Assembly (NCBI RefSeq): GCF_034111725.1
Contig: NZ_JAWUWR010000003.1
Location: forward strand, 1-64,000
Source of the DNA: Thalassolituus sp034111725
GTDB lineage: Bacteria; Pseudomonadota; Gammaproteobacteria; Pseudomonadales; Oceanobacteraceae
Length of the DNA stretch: 64,000 nt
Reading direction: 5' to 3'
The position numbers were made by a program, and so were the translations under genes. Shown piece by piece: positions 35,955 to 44,665 of the stretch (within the stretch, counting starts at the first letter, position 1; every line of letters begins with the position of its first letter). The notes under the pieces are model-generated. The model did not search any database and was not told the origin of the DNA. It saw nothing but the letters and a program-made list of their open reading frames with translations.

Positions 35955-36627
35955 GTTCTTCTCCGGGCTCTTCTGCACTAGTTACGGCAATACCGTTAGA
36001 CGATGTTAGTTCACGCAACAAATGACGCTGTAAATTTTCAGATACGGTATCAAAATCAAATCCAATGTCATCGCTACCATTAGAGGATGCAGCAATTTCA
36101 TCAACGATTTGAGTCATTTCCATCCCAGCATAACCGCATGGGTTAATACGCTGAAATGGCTGTAAATCCATATTGATGTTCAAAGATAGCCCATGAAAAG
36201 AGCAGCCATTACGAATTCTTAAACCAAGTGAGGCTATTTTTTTAGCCCCGACATAAACACCAGGTGCGTCCTCTCGCGGAGCAGACTGAATCCCCATATC
36301 TCCCAAGCAAGCTACAAGAGCACGCTCAATCGCCGCTACAAGCTGCCTCGGGCCCCAGACCTTACGTTTGAGATCAATTAACAGATAAACAACCAGCTGG
36401 CCAGGACCGTGGTACGTAACTTGGCCACCGCGATCAGTTTGAATAACTGGAATATCACCAGCCATAAGAACGTGTTCTGCTTTTCCGGCCTGACCTTGAG
36501 TGAACACGGGAAAGTGCTGTAAAAACCATAGTTCGTCGGCGCTATTTGCATCGCGTGACTCTGTCGTTGCGACCATATCGTCGTATACGCTTTGATAATC
36601 ACACAAACCTAACTGACGAATCCGCAA
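35944..36627 (-). CDS. lipB: octanoyltransferase
   Basis: Moves octanoyl from acyl carrier protein to lipoyl domains, the step before LipA. The catalytic Lys is in GAKKIASLG and the catalytic Cys in NPCGYAGM; PVFTQGQAGKAEHVL and GQLVVYLLIDLKR are family blocks. The start appears to be a TTG at 36627 directly after the ybeD stop; no nearer ATG would keep the RQLG block. The length is 227 residues with a slightly long C-terminus. Confidence 0.93.
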   Translation of the reverse strand: MRIRQLGLCDYQSVYDDMVATTESRDANSADELWFLQHFPVFTQGQAGKAEHVLMAGDIPVIQTDRGGQVTYHGPGQLVVYLLIDLKRKVWGPRQLVAAIERALVACLGDMGIQSAPREDAPGVYVGAKKIASLGLRIRNGCSFHGLSLNINMDLQPFQRINPCGYAGMEMTQIVDEIAASSNGSDDIGFDFDTVSENLQRHLLRELTSSNGIAVTSAEEPGEEHER

Positions 36628-36900
36628 TTACATCACCATATGAACGTGTTCGCACGAGGACAAATCGCGGTGAATATTCTCAAGCTGCTGCACGCCAGTT
36701 GCCGTTATATAAACAGTGATTGAACGAAAACGTCCATTGCTGCTTTCTTTCACTTTAATGATCTCTAAATCAAGATCGGGTGCATGCACTCGAATAATAT
36801 CGGCAACAATCTGCTCGTAGCCGTCTACTCCTTTGCCCACGATCTTAATCGGATAGTTTGGACAAGGGAATTCTATTTTAGGAGCGTCTGGCTGGCTCAC
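36628..36900 (-). CDS. ybeD: YbeD family protein (DUF493)
   Basis: 90-residue protein with an ACT-like fold. Blocks FPCPNYPIKIVGKG and SNGRFRSITVYITA match E. coli YbeD. The function is unknown; it is fixed in the dacA-ybeD-lipB-lipA neighbourhood of many gammaproteobacteria. The lipB start follows its stop with no gap. Confidence 0.93.
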   Translation of the reverse strand: MSQPDAPKIEFPCPNYPIKIVGKGVDGYEQIVADIIRVHAPDLDLEIIKVKESSNGRFRSITVYITATGVQQLENIHRDLSSCEHVHMVM

Positions 36901-36993
36901 GGGGATACCTCAGAGTGCGATAATGAGGGCTTTATATGGTATCTAAGTGCAAATAATTCAAGTAGAACATTCACACTCATCAGAACTCAAATT

Positions 36994-37026
36994 AAAGGGC
37001 AAGAAGCGCTGCGCCAATTGCCCTTT
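36994..37026 (-). terminator. terminator of the D,D-carboxypeptidase gene
   Basis: The stem AAAGGGCAA/TTGCCCTTT has an inner GCGC pairing and, on the minus strand, is followed by AATTTG. It lies 19 bases past the gene, which separates it from ybeD-lipB-lipA. Confidence 0.75.
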
Positions 37027-37044
37027 GATCTGTCTAGTTTATTA

Positions 37045-38184
37045 CTAACCTAGCAAACGCGTGAAAAAGAGCTTAATTCGACCAATAAAACGGCCAAAGA
37101 AGCTAGCCTCGTCAACATTAGCAGCGGCTACCAGTGGTAACTCTGCTACTACTTCATCTTCCATGCGGATAGTTAACTTACCAAGTTGAGCACCGGCAGC
37201 AATGGGCGCTTCTGGATAATCGTTAGTCGACATTTCAACTTGAAGCTCGCCTTTACTGCCGCGCGGTAGCGTTAGATACAGATCATTTTCAAGAGTCAGA
37301 TTAACGCTGTCTTGCATACCTAACCACACGGCTTGGGTTTGCAGGGTATCACCCGCGCTATAAAGCTTATGAGTTTCGAAATAACGGAAACCATAACCAA
37401 ATAATTTTTGTGTTTCACGGGCACGAGATTCTTCGCTACGAGTTCCCATCACCACAGCAATTAGGCGAGTTTCTTCGCGCTTCGCTGAAGCGGTTAAACA
37501 ATAACCGGCTTCTTCGGTATGACCTGTTTTTAAACCATCAACACTAGGGTCACGCCATAACAATTTATTGCGATTGGGCTGACGAATATCGTTGTACTCA
37601 TAATATTTCTCTGCGTACAGCTCATAGTAAGTCGGATGATCATTAATAATATGCAGAGCCAACGTTGCCATATCGCGAGCCGTTGAATGGTGTCCTTCGG
37701 CAGGCCAGCCAGTGGCGTTTAAAAACTGCGTATTGGTCATACCGAAGGTTTTAGCATACTGATTCATCCAACCTGCGAAGGCATCTTCAGAGCCTGCGAG
37801 GTATTCCGCGACGGCAATTGAAGCATCATTCCCTGACTGCACTATAATGCCACGCAACAGATCCATCAGCGCAACATCAGTACCTTCACGCACCCACATC
37901 TTCGATCCGCCTTTCTTCCATGCGTTAACACTGATAGGCACTTGGGTGTTTTCCTGCACTTTACCCTCGACCAACTCGTGCACAGCGATATAACTGGTCA
38001 TCATTTTGGTCATACTGGCAGGAGGCAATTTCTGATCAGCATTGTGTTCAACAATGATTCGACCGCTATCAGCATCCATCAAAATGTATGCTGACGCATC
38101 AAGAACAGGTGGTTTGGGAATAATTACCGCTGCGGTAGCGGAAGAAGAAAAAACAACAAAGAGGCAAAGCTGTAAAAAACGCAT
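37045..38184 (-). CDS. dacA: D-alanyl-D-alanine carboxypeptidase (PBP5/6 type)
   Basis: Penicillin-binding protein that trims pentapeptides in the periplasm. The active-site motifs are SMTK (in LPPASMTKMMTSY), SGN (in VQSGNDASIAVAE) and KTG (in DGLKTGHTEEAGY). A signal peptide precedes the mature start, and a C-terminal beta domain ends in an amphipathic helix (FFGRFIGRIKLFFTRLLG) that should hold it to the inner membrane. ATGs at 38184 and 38187 lie next to an AGGA; an upstream ATG at 38223 has no ribosome site. Confidence 0.94.
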   Translation of the reverse strand: MRFLQLCLFVVFSSSATAAVIIPKPPVLDASAYILMDADSGRIIVEHNADQKLPPASMTKMMTSYIAVHELVEGKVQENTQVPISVNAWKKGGSKMWVREGTDVALMDLLRGIIVQSGNDASIAVAEYLAGSEDAFAGWMNQYAKTFGMTNTQFLNATGWPAEGHHSTARDMATLALHIINDHPTYYELYAEKYYEYNDIRQPNRNKLLWRDPSVDGLKTGHTEEAGYCLTASAKREETRLIAVVMGTRSEESRARETQKLFGYGFRYFETHKLYSAGDTLQTQAVWLGMQDSVNLTLENDLYLTLPRGSKGELQVEMSTNDYPEAPIAAGAQLGKLTIRMEDEVVAELPLVAAANVDEASFFGRFIGRIKLFFTRLLG

Positions 38185-38356
38185 CATATTCCTGAACGCC
38201 GGATGGGAAATTCGGGGCAGCATTGTAACATGCTAACCAATTTTTGCAGTGATAACTGCGACTAGATAAAAACTAAGTGACTAGCGGCTCTCTGCGGCCA
38301 CTTAAATTTCTAAAATATACTGACAAGCAAATACTGCAGAATATCCCTAAACGAAT

Positions 38357-38397
38357 AGCACAGGCTGTCAGCACAGGCTGTCAGCACAGCCTGTGCT
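38357..38397 (-). terminator. tandem-duplicated hairpin terminator
   Basis: AGCACAGGCTGTC occurs twice in tandem (38357-38369, 38370-38382). It is followed by ACAGCCTGTGCT (38386-38397), which pairs with 12 bases of either copy. On the minus strand it lies 7 bases beyond the stop of the coiled-coil gene. The two arms compete for one partner, so two alternative hairpins can form. No long T-run follows. Confidence 0.6.
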
Positions 38398-38403
38398 ATG
38401 CAA

Positions 38404-39528
38404 TTACTGACGAATCAAAGCCGTATCGCGTGGCGGGTGCAATGTCAGGAATGGTGCACCGCCAGATAGAACTTCATGACTATGGCGTAAACGATAGCTA
38501 CGATCTATTCGACGAGTACATAAAGTTAAACGCACCGCTAACCAACGATAATCTGACTTATCCGCGGTATGAATAACCACAGATGCATCGCTATCAATCA
38601 TCGCCTGACAAGCACCGTTCATATTTTCCGCAATATCACGCGACCGACTCGCTAAATCTTCGTTAGGAATGTCGTAGCGTGCGATTGGCTCACTATCTTC
38701 TTTAGCATCGGCCCAAGCAGCTGCCACACTCGCGGCGCTGGCAATTATTGTAACTTCAGATTTTGCTGCAACTTGAGGGACAACCACTGGCGCAGTCTTC
38801 ACCGGTGAAGATTTCGATTTAGTGTTAAGTAATTCATCTTCGATATCATCGACTACAACTTTAGACGACGCACTGGCGGCTTTCGCTTTAGTCGCTTGCT
38901 GGGCCAAACGCTGCTCTTTCAATTTTTGTTCGTTGGCTGCACGGCGTTCTCGCTCTAACTGCTGCTGACGTTGTTGCTCAGCCAATTCTTTACGTGCTTT
39001 TTCTTCTGCAGCTTTTTGTTCTTCACGTTTCTTGCGTTCGTAATCGGCCTGTAGACGTTGTTTCTCTCTCTCTGCCGCCTCAGCCAATTGACGCTGATGC
39101 TCTAATTCCGCTTTGGTAGGAGCCGATACCGCCGCAACAGCAGCAGGCATTGCCATACCACTAGCAATAGCATCGTCAATTACACGCTGTGCTTCTTCCA
39201 AGCCAGGTGTCAAAGATGCTACGGGCCAAACTTTATCCAAATATCCCTGAGCTTTATCGAACTGGCCACCGGCAATCGCACGATTAGCCAACTCAACGTA
39301 AGATTCACCCCAGCGATACGTTAGCGGCACAACGCGAAAATCGAACGGTGCGTCGCCACGGAAGGCCTCAATTTTTTCTAACGCATTATTACCGACAGGC
39401 GCACTTAAACGCTGGGCAGCAATATCTTGATCAATCTCATTTAAGAGTGAATCGAGTTGCTCTGGGGATGCAGCATTTACCTGCAAACCTATGAAGAACG
39501 TAGTAACGAATAGCGCAATTTTATTCAT
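38404..39528 (-). CDS. secreted coiled-coil protein, unknown function
   Basis: I do not recognise this protein. From the ATG at 39528 it is 374 residues: a signal peptide (to about 19, ending VNA), a helical repeat-like region (SYVELANRAIAGGQFDKAQGY resembles a TPR), a long charged coiled coil rich in E, K, R and Q at about 140-215, a Ser/Val-rich linker, and a C-terminal globular part with two cysteines. A single coiled coil with a periplasmic end domain is reminiscent of TolA or envelope adaptor proteins, but there is no membrane anchor. An ATG at 39588 would add 20 residues and mask the signal peptide. Confidence 0.8.
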   Translation of the reverse strand: MNKIALFVTTFFIGLQVNAASPEQLDSLLNEIDQDIAAQRLSAPVGNNALEKIEAFRGDAPFDFRVVPLTYRWGESYVELANRAIAGGQFDKAQGYLDKVWPVASLTPGLEEAQRVIDDAIASGMAMPAAVAAVSAPTKAELEHQRQLAEAAEREKQRLQADYERKKREEQKAAEEKARKELAEQQRQQQLERERRAANEQKLKEQRLAQQATKAKAASASSKVVVDDIEDELLNTKSKSSPVKTAPVVVPQVAAKSEVTIIASAASVAAAWADAKEDSEPIARYDIPNEDLASRSRDIAENMNGACQAMIDSDASVVIHTADKSDYRWLAVRLTLCTRRIDRSYRLRHSHEVLSGGAPFLTLHPPRDTALIRQ

Positions 39529-39633
39529 GTGGGAATTAACTTTGTTATCATTGTGATGGCTAGGCATTGACGGGTAAGATGAAGACATTCAGCCCCCGAT
39601 GTCAAGTTCCATATTAATTATCCGGAGTTCTCT

Positions 39634-39915
39634 TTGATGTTATTGCGACTTGGTTCCCTTCTTTTTGCCTTACCAGCGCTTATTTTGCTAGTGCTTTACG
39701 GGCTAGAAATGTCAGCAGTATCAGATTGCACTCAACTCGGCGGTATCTACAACTTCGATACCGCGGAATGCGGTACTGAAGCTATTGCACAAACAAGTTA
39801 TTACATGCGCCATAGCGGTCTGGTCAACGGCATGATGTTGCTTTCAGTTGGCGGCGCCTTAGCAATGTCGATCGGCATGCTGATCAAAGGCATGGCACAA
39901 CAAGCCAAATCATAA
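39634..39915 (+). CDS. small two-helix membrane protein, unknown
   Basis: 93 residues with two hydrophobic helices (about 3-24 and 62-86) and between them a short loop with two cysteines (SDCTQLGG, AECGTEA) that could form a disulfide outside the membrane. A GGAG ribosome site precedes the ATG. No family recognised. It is divergent from the coiled-coil gene and convergent with ychJ. Confidence 0.7.
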   Translation: MMLLRLGSLLFALPALILLVLYGLEMSAVSDCTQLGGIYNFDTAECGTEAIAQTSYYMRHSGLVNGMMLLSVGGALAMSIGMLIKGMAQQAKS

Positions 39916-39925
39916 TAACGAATTA

Positions 39926-40381
39926 TTATCCGCAGCACTTTTTCCATTTGCTGCCGCTCCCACAAGGGCATGGGTCATTCCTGCCCAGTTTCATTGGCTT
40001 GAACGACGCATTGCCATCGACGTAATACCACTGACCATCAAGGCGTTTGAATATCGAACGCTCGTCGAGTTCGCACCACTCGCCATCTTCACAAAAACGA
40101 GCATTAAAACTGACAACAGCGTCATCCCCCAGCTCTTCACTACTCTGAATCGTTAAACCGAACCATTGTGTTTTACCGTCCATCGGTAGGGATGGCGGCC
40201 GTGTATCCGCGTGCCAAGTACGTAAAAGATAGGCCGCATCTTGCTTAACAAAGGCACTATAACGGGAGCGCATTAAGGCCTCAGCGGAGGGAGCAACGCC
40301 CTCATGGCAAGGCTGACAGCAGTTCGCGTAGGCGAGTCCACTTTGGCACGGGCAAGGCTGCTCGATGCTGGTAACTGTCAT
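39926..40381 (-). CDS. ychJ: YchJ family protein (SEC-C motifs at both ends)
   Basis: 151 residues with two zinc-binding SEC-C motifs, CPCQSGLAYANCC at the start and CPCGSGSKWKKCC at the end, around an NTF2-like YchJ domain (LMRSRYSAFVKQDAAYLLRTWH). It is clearly like E. coli YchJ, whose role is not known. The start overlaps the preceding DUF3549 gene by 4 bases. Confidence 0.92.
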   Translation of the reverse strand: MTVTSIEQPCPCQSGLAYANCCQPCHEGVAPSAEALMRSRYSAFVKQDAAYLLRTWHADTRPPSLPMDGKTQWFGLTIQSSEELGDDAVVSFNARFCEDGEWCELDERSIFKRLDGQWYYVDGNASFKPMKLGRNDPCPCGSGSKWKKCCG

Positions 40382-41388
40382 TGCATATTCTCGCGCGCTA
40401 AGTTCATCAGTTTGCCAATCGCTGACGATAAGGTGTCGCTGCGCTCTGGATTACGAAACGCCAACAGTATCCGCTCACGCATGCTTGGTAAGGTCATTAG
40501 GTCTGCAATCAGGGTAATAAAAGAATCTTGGCCGAAAGCCGCCAAGTGTTCGAGATATATTTGTAAGCGCTCTTCGCTGAGATCTAACCAGCAACGACTG
40601 CCTATAGCACTCAACACTTCGATTGATCGCGCTTCAGGATGAGCCAGAATAGCACCTAGGAGGAGTTGTCGTTGCGGCACACTAGAGCTACCCGATAATC
40701 CTCGCGCAAAGGCGGCCAAGTCAGCAGCACTGGCGCTACCAGCAACAACCTGAGCCAGTGCATCGCTAATTGCTAGGGTCAAATTGAGGCCCGGTGTCGC
40801 ATTCTCCAGAAAGCCAAGTAGCACATTACGAGGGACTGCTGCCATTTTCGTCATGGCTTGGCATAGCAATACATCGTTATTGTCTTCATCAATCCGTGCA
40901 ACGACTTCTGCTAAGCCTTGCAAACCCAACTGCTGCCAGTTCTCCCAGCCATTATCACCGGATAAATAAGCACGGGCGGTAGCGTAATATTGGGTTGCCG
41001 GCTGATCTAACGTGCGCAAGGCCAAAGCATGAAAATACGCCATACGATTACCATCTGGTTTATAGCTGCAGGGCGCATCACCATGCTGCTTGGTTGGCGC
41101 TTGGACGACTCGTAACCAATGTTCTAGAAACGCATCACGCGGCCCAGGCAAAAGGACGTTCCGTTCATCAAGAGGGAGCTTTAAAAACCAAATATTGTGT
41201 TGCCCCGGCTTATCTGGATTCCAGCTAAAAATACCCAACCATGCGTGTTTCAAATATGGTGCCGGATAAGGCTTCGCCAGCTCTTCAATGGCGTCAAAAT
41301 CCGTTGTTGAGATTTCCCCAATACGACGTCCCAAATCAAACACACGCATTTGCGCGCCGCTGCGTTGCACTAATTGACTGATGGTCAT
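40378..41388 (-). CDS. DUF3549 family protein
   Basis: 336 residues; the opening LVQRSGAQMRVFDLGRRIG and the block FSWNPDKPGQHNIWFLKLPLDE identify the DUF3549 family, known from marine gammaproteobacteria and pseudomonads and of unknown function. There is no signal peptide or membrane helix; the C-terminal half is alpha-helical, perhaps HEAT-like. It is coupled to ychJ by a 4-base overlap. Confidence 0.85.
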   Translation of the reverse strand: MTISQLVQRSGAQMRVFDLGRRIGEISTTDFDAIEELAKPYPAPYLKHAWLGIFSWNPDKPGQHNIWFLKLPLDERNVLLPGPRDAFLEHWLRVVQAPTKQHGDAPCSYKPDGNRMAYFHALALRTLDQPATQYYATARAYLSGDNGWENWQQLGLQGLAEVVARIDEDNNDVLLCQAMTKMAAVPRNVLLGFLENATPGLNLTLAISDALAQVVAGSASAADLAAFARGLSGSSSVPQRQLLLGAILAHPEARSIEVLSAIGSRCWLDLSEERLQIYLEHLAAFGQDSFITLIADLMTLPSMRERILLAFRNPERSDTLSSAIGKLMNLARENMQ

Positions 41389-41506
41389 ATTGCTTCTCCA
41401 ACAAACACACTAAAAAACCGAAGCTTAACAGTTTGCGCAGAGTGATTCAGTCCTATAACGAATTCGGCTATCATCCAAGGCGTTCAAACCGCAATCGGAG
41501 ACAGCC

Positions 41507-41848
41507 ATGTCGACTCAGCACAGTTTGCTCGCCAGTTATCTGCTCAAACTTGAGACTGCTCTCCAACAACACGAGTTATGGTCGACCAATTCGCCTTCTA
41601 AACAGCAATTGGCTAGCCTACAACCCTTTTGCCTTGATACCCTGACGATTGAACAGTGGCTACAATTTGTTTTGATTCCACGGTTCTCTAAATTGGTCGC
41701 AAGCGGCGCTGAGCTGCCCGTTATCCCCGCTGATAATGGTATGGCAGGCATGGCTGACATTGCTTTCAACCAACGTAACATTCGCGCGAATGAAGTTGTG
41801 GACCTCATTCGCTCCATTGATTTTTTATTGGAGACACCATGGCCTTAA
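41507..41848 (+). CDS. yqcC: YqcC family protein (DUF446)
   Basis: 113 residues. The blocks LWSTNSPSKQQLASLQPFCLDTLTIEQWLQFVLIPR match E. coli YqcC (only the first part is quoted as a family pattern), a helical protein of unknown role often found beside truC. truC is not next to it here. It overlaps the next gene by 10 bases. Confidence 0.85.
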   Translation: MSTQHSLLASYLLKLETALQQHELWSTNSPSKQQLASLQPFCLDTLTIEQWLQFVLIPRFSKLVASGAELPVIPADNGMAGMADIAFNQRNIRANEVVDLIRSIDFLLETPWP

Positions 41849-42093
41849 TTTTTGCTGTACTCGCTAGCGTATTACTTGGCGCAGGTATCACCGCCTACTT
41901 TTTGATCTCACGCTGGAAGCAAATTATTGCTGATGCCAAGCATGATTTAACCGAAATGGCCGAACAGTACAAAGCCACCCAAGAAGAAAATCGCGAATTA
42001 AAACAAAAGGTTGCCGATTTACAATATCAGTTCAATAGCGTGCAAAAAGATTTAAACTTCGCGCGTGAACAAGCTAAAAACGACGACGTTTGA
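41839..42093 (+). CDS. membrane-anchored coiled-coil protein, unknown
   Basis: 84 residues: one N-terminal transmembrane helix (about 3-24) and a charged coiled coil (35-78). It resembles YhcB/DUF1043-type proteins in layout but not clearly in sequence. The start lies inside yqcC, so the two are co-translated; the end overlaps the opposing dedA by 20 bases. Confidence 0.72.
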   Translation: MALIFAVLASVLLGAGITAYFLISRWKQIIADAKHDLTEMAEQYKATQEENRELKQKVADLQYQFNSVQKDLNFAREQAKNDDV

Positions 42094-42700
42094 GCCATAG
42101 CATAAACAACACAGCTAAAACGAAGCCGCCCAGCACCAGCATCACGACGCTGGCGTGGCTAAAATGCAGCGCAGCTCGCTCACCGAGCCAATAGATAGGC
42201 AGTAAGTAAGCGGCAGCCCACGCCGGAGAAGAAAGTGTATTGGCGAGCAAAAAAGACGATGTCGGCATGGCACTGGCTCCAGCGACGGCAGGGACAAGCG
42301 GACGCAAAGGGCCAATAAAACGCCCAAACGCAATACTCCAAACTCCATACCGCGTGAAAAACTCATGACTATGCGCCAACCAATCAGGATGTTTTTGAAA
42401 AAAGCGCCAATGATGCAATCGTCCTTGGGCACAACGACCTAACCAAAAACTGGTGCTATCGCCCAAAAATGCACCCATTGTTCCAACCACCCACCACGTC
42501 CACGGAGAGATACCTAGCTCCGGCGCTAGCACCGTTAGCCCAATCAGAATTGCGATGCCTGGCACCAGCAATCCCACGACAGCCAGCGACTCAGCAAAAG
42601 TCGTCAATAACAATAGAAATAACAACCCTCCGGCACTAGTGGTCATATCCCCCAGAATAAGATTTAACTCAGTTAAATACGGTTCAAGCATGGCAGGCAT
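42074..42700 (-). CDS. DedA family membrane protein
   Basis: 208 residues with about five hydrophobic segments. The DedA hallmark is present: FGRFIGPLRPLVPAVAGASAM, with the conserved Arg and Pro residues, and the re-entrant-type block LLVPGIAILIGL. DedA proteins act in membrane-potential maintenance, and some recycle undecaprenyl phosphate. The C-terminus ends in a basic KRRRF. It is divergent from the methyltransferase gene. Confidence 0.9.
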   Translation of the reverse strand: MPAMLEPYLTELNLILGDMTTSAGGLLFLLLLTTFAESLAVVGLLVPGIAILIGLTVLAPELGISPWTWWVVGTMGAFLGDSTSFWLGRCAQGRLHHWRFFQKHPDWLAHSHEFFTRYGVWSIAFGRFIGPLRPLVPAVAGASAMPTSSFLLANTLSSPAWAAAYLLPIYWLGERAALHFSHASVVMLVLGGFVLAVLFMLWLKRRRF

Positions 42701-42756
42701 CGTTTATTCCCTGTATCCTCAAAAAATCCTGACCACTAATAATCAAGAAAAATCGA

Positions 42757-43626
42757 ATGAAGTCAGCTAATCAATCTCCCGATCTGGATACGTCACGGAT
42801 CAGCGTTAGCGCCCACTATACGGGCTATATCTGGTACAAGCATGGACTTTCAGCTGCAGGATTTGCAACTGGAACTGGACGCTTTGCCAATGCCGCACTT
42901 ACTCCCATTAACGCGTTCCTGCGCTTAGTTGCCGGTGCGGACATCGATATATTTTTACTGCAGCGCCACTCGGTCATCGACCATCAAGTTCGTGAACTTA
43001 TCGAGCAACACGGTATTGAACAAATTGTCGAGTTAGCTTCCGGCCTGTCGCCTCGAGGCTATCGCATCAAGCAGCAATATCCGCATATTCGTTATATTGA
43101 AGGTGATCTGCCTGGAATGGCAGCTCGTAAGCGTGAATTACTAGGCCGTGTTGGTTTAGCCGCTGGCCACGACGTGGTTGAATGCAATATATTGCAAGAA
43201 GACGGCCCAACATCTATTGCGGCTGTGCTTGCGGGACTTGACACCAGTAAACCAACGTTAATCATTACCGAAGGCCTCGTTAACTACTTTGACTTACCGG
43301 TGATCCGCTCCGTATGGGCGCGCATGGCCCAAGGATTAAAACAGTTTCCACAAGGTTATTACATCACAGATTTGTACCCAGACTTCGCCGATCACCCATC
43401 GTACCGTTACGTTAAAATGGCGCAAAAGCTGGTTGGTTTATTCACTCGTGGACAATGGCCATTGCACTACTCTAACGACGGCGCTATTCGCAAGGGCTTT
43501 AGTGAAGACGGGTTCGAACAAGTCGACGTACTTGATCCCGCCTCATTTTATGGACTATTAAACTTGCCTGAAGTGAAAATCAAAACTCTGGTTCGTATCA
43601 TACGTTGCAAAGTATCGAGCGAATAA
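42757..43626 (+). CDS. class I SAM-dependent methyltransferase (LCM family)
   Basis: 289 residues. QIVELASGLSPRGYRIKQQY is the SAM-binding glycine motif, YIEGDLP the second acidic motif, and LIITEGLVNYFD matches the leucine-carboxyl-methyltransferase/PpmA family. The substrate cannot be told. It ends before a strong terminator and stands alone between dedA and the GGDEF-like pair. Confidence 0.8.
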   Translation: MKSANQSPDLDTSRISVSAHYTGYIWYKHGLSAAGFATGTGRFANAALTPINAFLRLVAGADIDIFLLQRHSVIDHQVRELIEQHGIEQIVELASGLSPRGYRIKQQYPHIRYIEGDLPGMAARKRELLGRVGLAAGHDVVECNILQEDGPTSIAAVLAGLDTSKPTLIITEGLVNYFDLPVIRSVWARMAQGLKQFPQGYYITDLYPDFADHPSYRYVKMAQKLVGLFTRGQWPLHYSNDGAIRKGFSEDGFEQVDVLDPASFYGLLNLPEVKIKTLVRIIRCKVSSE

Positions 43627-43642
43627 GCGAAGCAACACATAC

Positions 43643-43671
43643 AAAGAAGGCCTGCTAAGCAGGCCTTCTTT
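43643..43671. terminator. bidirectional terminator
   Basis: A perfect 13-bp stem, AAAGAAGGCCTGC/GCAGGCCTTCTTT with loop TAA, lies between the convergent methyltransferase gene and the GGDEF-like pair. Confidence 0.93.
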
Positions 43672-43678
43672 GTCGGTT

Positions 43679-44665
43679 CTATTCACTAAATGCGGCCAGT
43701 TGCAAACTGGTGCGTTTCTGCTTTTTCAGCCGCCCCATTAAGCGCCGCTCTAATGCTTCACCCGTTTCGTTCGGTTGACGGGTCACCGCAGCCGCTCCCA
43801 AAGATAGCTCCGCAAATGGTCGCCAAGTCTGATCTTCTAATTTACGCTTAATGCGTTCCATCAATACGATGGCACCTTCTTCGGCACAATTCGGTAATAC
43901 CAGAACAAACAAATCGTCGTTCAAGCGAAACATTTCATCTTCGGCACGTACCTGCTGCTGAGTGGTTGTCACAAATCGTGGTAAAAATTGCAGCACTGAG
44001 CGATTACCGTGTAAGTCAGCTAACTGGCTATATTCCTCCAACACGAGACCGATCAAGCTAACATTTTGCCGAGCGCTCTCACCACGCGCAATTTCGCGCT
44101 CCAATACATGATGGAAATGACTGCGATTATAAGCCCCCGAAATTTGATCAGTAAGCGCTAAGCGCATCAGCGACCAGCCTTTCAATTGCGTGAGATAGGC
44201 ATAACACCATGCAGAACCAACCAGCAACGAGTAGTTTGTGCCACTGCGAATTGCGTTTAGAGTACCTTCATCAACCCAGACCAGTACCGTCATTACTAAT
44301 GCAACCGCAACGTTAAACCAAGTACCGTGATTGATCGGCAAACAAAAATAGCTGAATAATGGCAATGCATATAAATAATGAGTCATCAGTACCGGATAAT
44401 CTGGCAACTGATACAAACCAAGCCCTGCCAACAAACTGATCAGTGGGTAATTAATCCAGGCGTAGACGTCCCGATCACGATTGATATAGATGAAAATCGC
44501 ACTAAAGAACAGGGCCGGTATGCATATAGAATTCGACAGAACTAACGGATACAAGCCCTGACGATATTGATCATAAATAAGGATCGAAATCGCAACCGCC
44601 GCTAGCGAATAAACTAACACCTGCAATCGCGGCAGCAACTGTTCTTGCGATAGTTCACTGAACAT
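43679..44665 (-). CDS. membrane protein with degenerate GGDEF domain (second of pair)
   Basis: 328 residues from the ATG at 44665 (AGAGG upstream). About six transmembrane helices (15-160) are followed by a GGDEF fold: DQISGAYNRSHF, the I-site RAED at 240-243 and then NDDLF at 249-253 in place of GGDEF. Without the Gly-Gly and Glu of the active site it should not make c-di-GMP. The kept RxxD suggests it binds it, as PelD-type receptors do. It overlaps the upstream paralogue by 11 bases. Confidence 0.82.
   Translation of the reverse strand: MFSELSQEQLLPRLQVLVYSLAAVAISILIYDQYRQGLYPLVLSNSICIPALFFSAIFIYINRDRDVYAWINYPLISLLAGLGLYQLPDYPVLMTHYLYALPLFSYFCLPINHGTWFNVAVALVMTVLVWVDEGTLNAIRSGTNYSLLVGSAWCYAYLTQLKGWSLMRLALTDQISGAYNRSHFHHVLEREIARGESARQNVSLIGLVLEEYSQLADLHGNRSVLQFLPRFVTTTQQQVRAEDEMFRLNDDLFVLVLPNCAEEGAIVLMERIKRKLEDQTWRPFAELSLGAAAVTRQPNETGEALERRLMGRLKKQKRTSLQLAAFSE

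Noticed and set aside
41433..41645. 70-codon frame overlapping yqcC
   Set aside because: It is a shifted-frame shadow of yqcC, which has the recognisable family sequence.
42453..42770. Plus-strand frame opposite dedA
   Set aside because: It is antisense to dedA, which has clear family motifs and membrane helices; the plus-strand product is low in complexity.
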